DNA of 17,338 nt, taken from positions 1 to 17,338 of the forward strand of contig JAHZDZ010000008.1 of the NCBI GenBank assembly GCA_019422105.1, read 5' to 3'. The notes below the pieces were generated by a model. It did no database searches, was not told the origin of the DNA, and saw nothing but the letters and a program-made list of their open reading frames with translations. A program made the translations under genes and the position numbers. The stretch comes from Bacillota bacterium. Its GTDB lineage: Bacteria > Bacillota > Clostridia > Lachnospirales > Anaerotignaceae. Of this stretch, positions 13,985-17,338 are shown one piece after another (position 1 is the first letter of the stretch; the number at the start of each line of letters is the position of its first letter).

Positions 13985-16384
13985 ATGGATGTACCAATGT
14001 CATGGATGAAGGAATATGTTGATATAGATGCGGATATCAGGGATTATGTGGAAGATATTACCCTGAGCGGTTCCAAGGTGGAAGGATATACCACAATTGC
14101 GGGGGAAATCAATAAGGTAGTGGTTGGCAGGATTGAGAAAATCGTTAAGCATCCCGACGCTGATAAGCTTGTCATTACAACAATTGACATCGGAGAGGAT
14201 GAGCCTTTGCAGATTGTGACCGGCGCAACCAATGTGTTTGAGGGGGCTTATGTGCCTGTGGCTTTGGACGGCTCAACGCTGGCAAACGGTGTGAAGATTA
14301 AAAAGGGCAAGCTCCGTGGCGTGGAGTCAAACGGTATGCTCTGCTCTGTGGAAGAGTTGGGCTTTGACAGACACGACTTCCCGGAAGCGCCGGAGGACGG
14401 TATTTATATTTTTCCGAAGGCAGAGGTTTTGGGCGCTGATGCGGCGGAGGTTATGGATTTGAGGGATGATGTGGTGGAATATGAAATCACATCCAACCGT
14501 CCCGACTGCTTTAGCATTCTGGGTATTGCAAGGGAAGCGGCTGCCACTTATAAAAAGGAATTTAGGTGTCCTGAAATAAAGGTAAAGGAGGAGGCAGACG
14601 GCAATATCAATGAAATGATAAGCGTTGAGATTAAAAATCCTGCGCTCTGCCCCCGGTATATCGCCAGGGTGGTGAAGAACGTAAAAATCGCGCCGTCCCC
14701 CAGATGGATGCGCAAAAGGCTTCGCTGCGCGGGGGTTAGGCCAATCAATAATATAGTCGATATTACGAACTATGTTATGCTTGAGATGGGCCAGCCCATG
14801 CATGCCTTTAATATTGATACCATCGCGGACAGAAAAATTATTGTCAGAAACGCGGAGGATGGAGAGATGTTCACGACCCTTGACGGTGTGGAGAGAAAGC
14901 TTGACTCCTCCATGCTGGTGATTTCAGACCCAAAAAAGGCAGTTGCCATTGCGGGCGTTATGGGCGGTGAAAACTCCATGGTAAGCGGGGACTCTCATGC
15001 CATACTCTTTGAGTCAGCCAATTTCAACGGGCCCAATGTAAGGATTACGGCGAAAAAGGTGGGACTTCGGACAGACGCCTCCAGCAAATATGAGAAGGGC
15101 ATTGACCCGAATCTGGCGGAGGAGGCCGTAAACAGAGCGGTTCAGCTTGTAGAGCTTTTGGGCGCGGGAGAGGTTGTAAAGGGCATGGTGGACTGCTATC
15201 CCAATAAACGGGAGTCTTGGAAGCTCGCCTATTCACCTGAAAAAATCAATACGCTTTTGGGAACGGATATTGCTGAAAGCGAAATGGTGGAGATTTTCAA
15301 ACGTCTTGAAATTGAAGTGGACGAGGCAAGCCGTACACTGACCATACCCACATTCCGTCCCGACCTTGTAAGCATGGCGGATTTGGCGGAGGAAGTGGCG
15401 AGGTTCCACGGCTATGACAAAATAGAGGCGACACTGGCGGCAGGTACGCCTACTGTGGGAAAAAGAAGCTATAGCCAGAATATTACCGCCATGGTAAAGG
15501 ACAGCATGATTGCAAACGGCCTCTGTGAGGCTATGACCTTCTCCTTTGAGAGTCCAAAGGTATTTGACAAGCTCAATATTCCGGCAGGGGATAAGCTGAG
15601 GGAAACGGTGACCATACAAAATCCCTTGGGAGAGGATTTCAGCGTTATGAGGACAACAACCTTAAACGGTATATTAAATTCCCTCTCTACCAACTATAAC
15701 AGGCGAAATGAGGAGGCAAAGCTTTTTGAAATCAGCAAGGTTTATCTGCCCAAGGCAGTCCCTGTTGTGGAGCTTCCCGATGAAGAGACTAAGCTGACCA
15801 TAGGCATGTATGGCAAAATGGACTTTTATGATCTGAAGGGCATATTGGAGCATCTTTTTGAGATCCTTGGCATGGCGGAAAAGGTAGAGTATTCGCCGAA
15901 AAAGGATATTGTGTGGATGCATCCCGGAAGAACGGCTTCTGTGAGCATTGAGGGAAAAGAGTTTGGCTATTTCGGAGAGCTGCATCCTGAAATTGCCGCT
16001 AATTATTCCATTGGACAGAAGACCTATATTGCGGTTATTGACATGACTGCCCTGACAGAAAACGCAAATCTGGTGACTGTATTCAGACAGCTTCCCAAAT
16101 TCCCTGCTGTCACAAGGGATATTTCCATGCTGGTGAACGACAGTGTAATTGTAAAGGAAATCGAAAACGTGATACGGGAAAAAGGCGGGAAGCTTTTGGA
16201 AAGCATTGCACTCTTTGACGTCTATAAGGGAAACCAGATTGAGGATGGCTATAAATCCGTTTCCTACTCCATCACCTTCCGCGCGGCGGATCATACTCTT
16301 GTGGACGAAGAGGTAAATAAGGTTATGGATAAGATATTGGATGGGTTAAAGACAAAGCTTGACGCGGTACTGCGTGACAAATAG
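13985..16384 (+). CDS. pheT: Phenylalanine--tRNA ligase beta subunit
   Basis: PheT pairs with PheS, binds tRNA-Phe and carries the editing site that removes mischarged tyrosine. The 799-residue protein has the usual order: an N-terminal segment SWMKEYVDID, an OB-fold tRNA-binding domain (about 40-150, with HPDADKL and LRGVESNGMLCS), the B3/B4 editing region (about 210-380, TSNRPDCFSILGIARE just before it, NYVMLEMGQPMHAFN inside), B5 (about 405-475), a catalytic-like core, and the C-terminal anticodon-binding FDX-ACB domain (about 705-798, KFPAVTRDISMLV to the end). AAGGAG precedes ATG 13985. It shares the T-box-controlled transcript with pheS and ends at a hairpin 15 bases downstream. Confidence 0.97.
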   Translation: MDVPMSWMKEYVDIDADIRDYVEDITLSGSKVEGYTTIAGEINKVVVGRIEKIVKHPDADKLVITTIDIGEDEPLQIVTGATNVFEGAYVPVALDGSTLANGVKIKKGKLRGVESNGMLCSVEELGFDRHDFPEAPEDGIYIFPKAEVLGADAAEVMDLRDDVVEYEITSNRPDCFSILGIAREAAATYKKEFRCPEIKVKEEADGNINEMISVEIKNPALCPRYIARVVKNVKIAPSPRWMRKRLRCAGVRPINNIVDITNYVMLEMGQPMHAFNIDTIADRKIIVRNAEDGEMFTTLDGVERKLDSSMLVISDPKKAVAIAGVMGGENSMVSGDSHAILFESANFNGPNVRITAKKVGLRTDASSKYEKGIDPNLAEEAVNRAVQLVELLGAGEVVKGMVDCYPNKRESWKLAYSPEKINTLLGTDIAESEMVEIFKRLEIEVDEASRTLTIPTFRPDLVSMADLAEEVARFHGYDKIEATLAAGTPTVGKRSYSQNITAMVKDSMIANGLCEAMTFSFESPKVFDKLNIPAGDKLRETVTIQNPLGEDFSVMRTTTLNGILNSLSTNYNRRNEEAKLFEISKVYLPKAVPVVELPDEETKLTIGMYGKMDFYDLKGILEHLFEILGMAEKVEYSPKKDIVWMHPGRTASVSIEGKEFGYFGELHPEIAANYSIGQKTYIAVIDMTALTENANLVTVFRQLPKFPAVTRDISMLVNDSVIVKEIENVIREKGGKLLESIALFDVYKGNQIEDGYKSVSYSITFRAADHTLVDEEVNKVMDKILDGLKTKLDAVLRDK

Positions 16385-16398
16385 TATATATAAACTAA

Positions 16399-16424
16399 GA
16401 AGCCGTGGGGACACGGCTTCTTTG
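16399..16424 (+). terminator. Terminator of pheST
   Basis: GAAGCCGTG (16399-16407) pairs perfectly with CACGGCTTC (16412-16420) around GGGA, followed by a short T-rich tail. Confidence 0.75.
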
Positions 16425-16434
16425 CTTATGAAAC

Positions 16435-16517
16435 AAAGTCAAAATTTTTAGAGTTTTACCTTAAATGCCTACAGCAAGGGTTATGTCCTTAACCCATAAC
16501 GGAAAACTGCGTTTTCC
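16435..16517. repeat. Dispersed repeat family 1, copy 2
   Basis: It shares AAAGTCAAAA and the 33-base block (here 16475-16507) with the copy at 5317-5439, and ends with the hairpin GGAAAAC-TGC-GTTTTCC (16501-16517). The loop differs from copy 1 while the stem is the same. A further small stem GGGTTA/TAACCC (16478-16483 with 16490-16495) lies in this copy. Between the repeat and the next gene, CAAGG/CCTTG forms one more short hairpin. Confidence 0.6.
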
Positions 16518-16559
16518 TGAAAGAAGCAAGGCTTGCCTTGTGTTTGCAAAGACTAACAT

Positions 16560-16841
16560 TTAACGACAGTAATCGGATAAAATCCTCTTCAAGGCGGAGG
16601 AGGAGGAGCTGTGGCAGCGTGCCACGGAAATGTTGTTTTTTTCCGCTTCCTGTACGGCGCCGTTTGCCATGATATGGGAGACGGTGCTTGTAAAAAGTAC
16701 CAGCAAATCTGCTTTGCCGATTTGTGCCTTGAAATTTCCGGGCATCTGTGTAAATACCTTTGCCTTGCAGTTGTAATCCTTGCAGATATCTTTGTACTGC
16801 CTTACCATTCTGTCATGCCCGCCTACAATAATAACACTCAT
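16560..16841 (-). CDS. DUF2325 domain protein
   Basis: The 93-residue protein is a complete DUF2325 domain: MSVIIVGGHDRM at the start, KAKVFTQMPGNF (26-37), the core LVLFTSTVSH (47-56), and the serine-rich RCHSSSSSALKRIL (75-88). The fold is expected to be a small cytoplasmic Rossmann-like domain; the biochemical role is not established. GGGAGG lies 6 bases before the ATG. Its promoter has a near-consensus sequence with a palindromic operator at the start site, so the gene is probably repressed by a dedicated regulator. It is monocistronic within the window and convergent with pheT. Confidence 0.88.
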   Translation of the reverse strand: MSVIIVGGHDRMVRQYKDICKDYNCKAKVFTQMPGNFKAQIGKADLLVLFTSTVSHIMANGAVQEAEKNNISVARCHSSSSSALKRILSDYCR

Positions 16842-16871
16842 AATAAACCTCCCTTAAATCAAATGAATTGT

Positions 16872-16893
16872 AAAGTTAGCATTTGCTAACTTT
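16872..16893 (-). promoter_or_regulatory. Palindromic operator at the DUF2325 start site
   Basis: AAAGTTAGC (16872-16880) and GCTAACTTT (16885-16893) form a perfect 9-bp inverted repeat with a 4-base centre, placed just downstream of the -10 box, at about +1 to +20. The same GTTAGC-N4-GCTAAC core is found at 17105-17120. The pattern resembles sites of metal-dependent repressors of the DtxR/MntR type, but the regulator is not in the window. Confidence 0.65.
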
Positions 16894-16898
16894 TATAA

Positions 16899-16927
16899 AT
16901 CATACCATGGAAATATTTGGTTGTCAA
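16899..16927 (-). promoter_or_regulatory. Promoter of the DUF2325 gene
   Basis: Read on the minus strand, TTGACA (16927-16922), 17 bases ending in TGG, then TATGAT (16904-16899). This is one of the best promoter matches in the window. Confidence 0.8.
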
Positions 16928-17067
16928 TGGCCGGCAGAAAAGTATTGTAGTAGAAGTGCAAAGATAAAGCTGATTTACAATATTTAGATGGCCTTGTTTA
17001 TACTTGGCATTTTCAGTGTAAAATGAGAGTGAAACATTGCAATGATATTTATTGACCATATAAGGGA

Positions 17068-17096
17068 TTGATTACGGAGGAAAAAAATTGTATAAT
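17068..17096 (+). promoter_or_regulatory. Rightward promoter near the window end
   Basis: TTGATT (17068-17073), a 17-base spacer and a perfect TATAAT (17091-17096). It points away from the DUF2325 promoter and has the same operator immediately after its -10 box. The regulated gene is probably beyond the window, unless it is the short frame at 17169. Confidence 0.7.
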
Positions 17097-17102
17097 ATCC
17101 AT

Positions 17103-17152
17103 AAGTTAGCTAGAGCTAACAAAACAACCATCAAAAGTTAGCTTTATATAAC
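17103..17152 (+). promoter_or_regulatory. Palindromic operator and half-site at the rightward promoter
   Basis: GTTAGC-TAGA-GCTAAC (17105-17120) sits at the predicted start site, matching the operator of the DUF2325 promoter. A further AAAGTTAGC (17134-17142) followed by TAACT (17148-17152) looks like a second, imperfect site 14 bases downstream. Confidence 0.6.
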
Positions 17153-17168
17153 TAATGAAGGCGAAACA

Positions 17169-17231
17169 ATGATTAAAATGAGAGCAATAAGAGATACTAA
17201 CAGCAGAAATGAGTTTATTTTCTACTACTAA
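17169..17231 (+). CDS. Possible 20-residue peptide behind the regulated promoter
   Basis: A short frame starts at ATG 17169, 7 bases after GAAGG, and ends after 20 codons (MIKMRAIRDTNSRNEFIFYY). It is the first frame behind the operator-bearing promoter. It may be a leader peptide, the surviving start of a broken gene, or chance. I recognise no family. Confidence 0.25.
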   Translation: MIKMRAIRDTNSRNEFIFYY

Positions 17232-17255
17232 CGCAGCAAAAACGGTATTGTGGAA

Positions 17256-17329
17256 ACGGATTGGCCAGGAAACCATTCAATCCGTAAAATAGCCACGGTG
17301 CGGCTGAATTTTATTGCTTTGCAATAAAA
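17256..17329 (+). other. Two hairpins at the right edge
   Basis: ACGGATTG/CAATCCGT (17256-17263 with 17278-17285) is a perfect 8-pair stem, and TTTTATTGC/GCAAT AAAA arms (17309-17317 with 17321-17329) form a 9-pair stem with a 3-base loop. No open frame of note spans them. They could belong to a leader whose gene lies outside the window. Confidence 0.4.
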
Positions 17330-17338
17330 AAGAAAGTA

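Noticed and set aside
16611..16889. Open frame of 92 codons on the plus strand over the DUF2325 gene
   Set aside because: It is antisense to the conserved DUF2325 frame, which has a good ribosome site and promoter.

Overview
The window looks like a chromosomal segment of a low-to-mid GC Gram-positive anaerobe in the Clostridia, probably Lachnospiraceae or a close relative. This rests on the gene types (GSIII-type glutamine synthetase, a T-box in front of pheST, a DUF2325 protein, a NimA-like flavoprotein), AGGAGG-like ribosome binding sites, sigma-A style promoters and many intrinsic terminators. No exact genus can be read from the sequence.

Layout from left to right. Positions 1 to about 960 hold no convincing gene. 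They hold three tandem, imperfect, roughly 288-base units plus a decayed fourth, and each full unit folds into the same series of hairpins. Positions 1062-2881 carry a D-2-hydroxyacid dehydrogenase followed closely by a PPK2-family polyphosphate kinase. A leader with a promoter and an attenuator-like hairpin precedes glnN (3154-5265). A repeat-rich spacer follows, then a small membrane protein on the minus strand (5750-5950). An operon-like run of queA, a Cof-type HAD phosphatase and rarA (6196-9477) ends at a strong terminator. A NimA-like gene (9687-10184) and a DEAD-box helicase on the minus strand (10557-12164) converge on a spacer full of inverted repeats. The helicase and pheST are divergent. 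pheS and pheT (12942-16384) sit behind a complete T-box leader. The right end has a DUF2325 gene on the minus strand and a rightward promoter. Both promoters carry the same GTTAGC-N4-GCTAAC palindrome at their predicted start sites.

The genes are mostly housekeeping: nitrogen assimilation (glnN), tRNA charging (pheST), queuosine modification (queA), replication-fork maintenance (rarA), RNA remodelling (the helicase) and polyphosphate metabolism (PPK2). The less ordinary material is between genes: (1) the tandem structured array at the left edge, whose hairpins keep pairing through compensatory base changes; (2) the shared palindromic operator at the right edge; (3) two dispersed repeat families in the spacers; (4) long structured leaders before the helicase and glnN.
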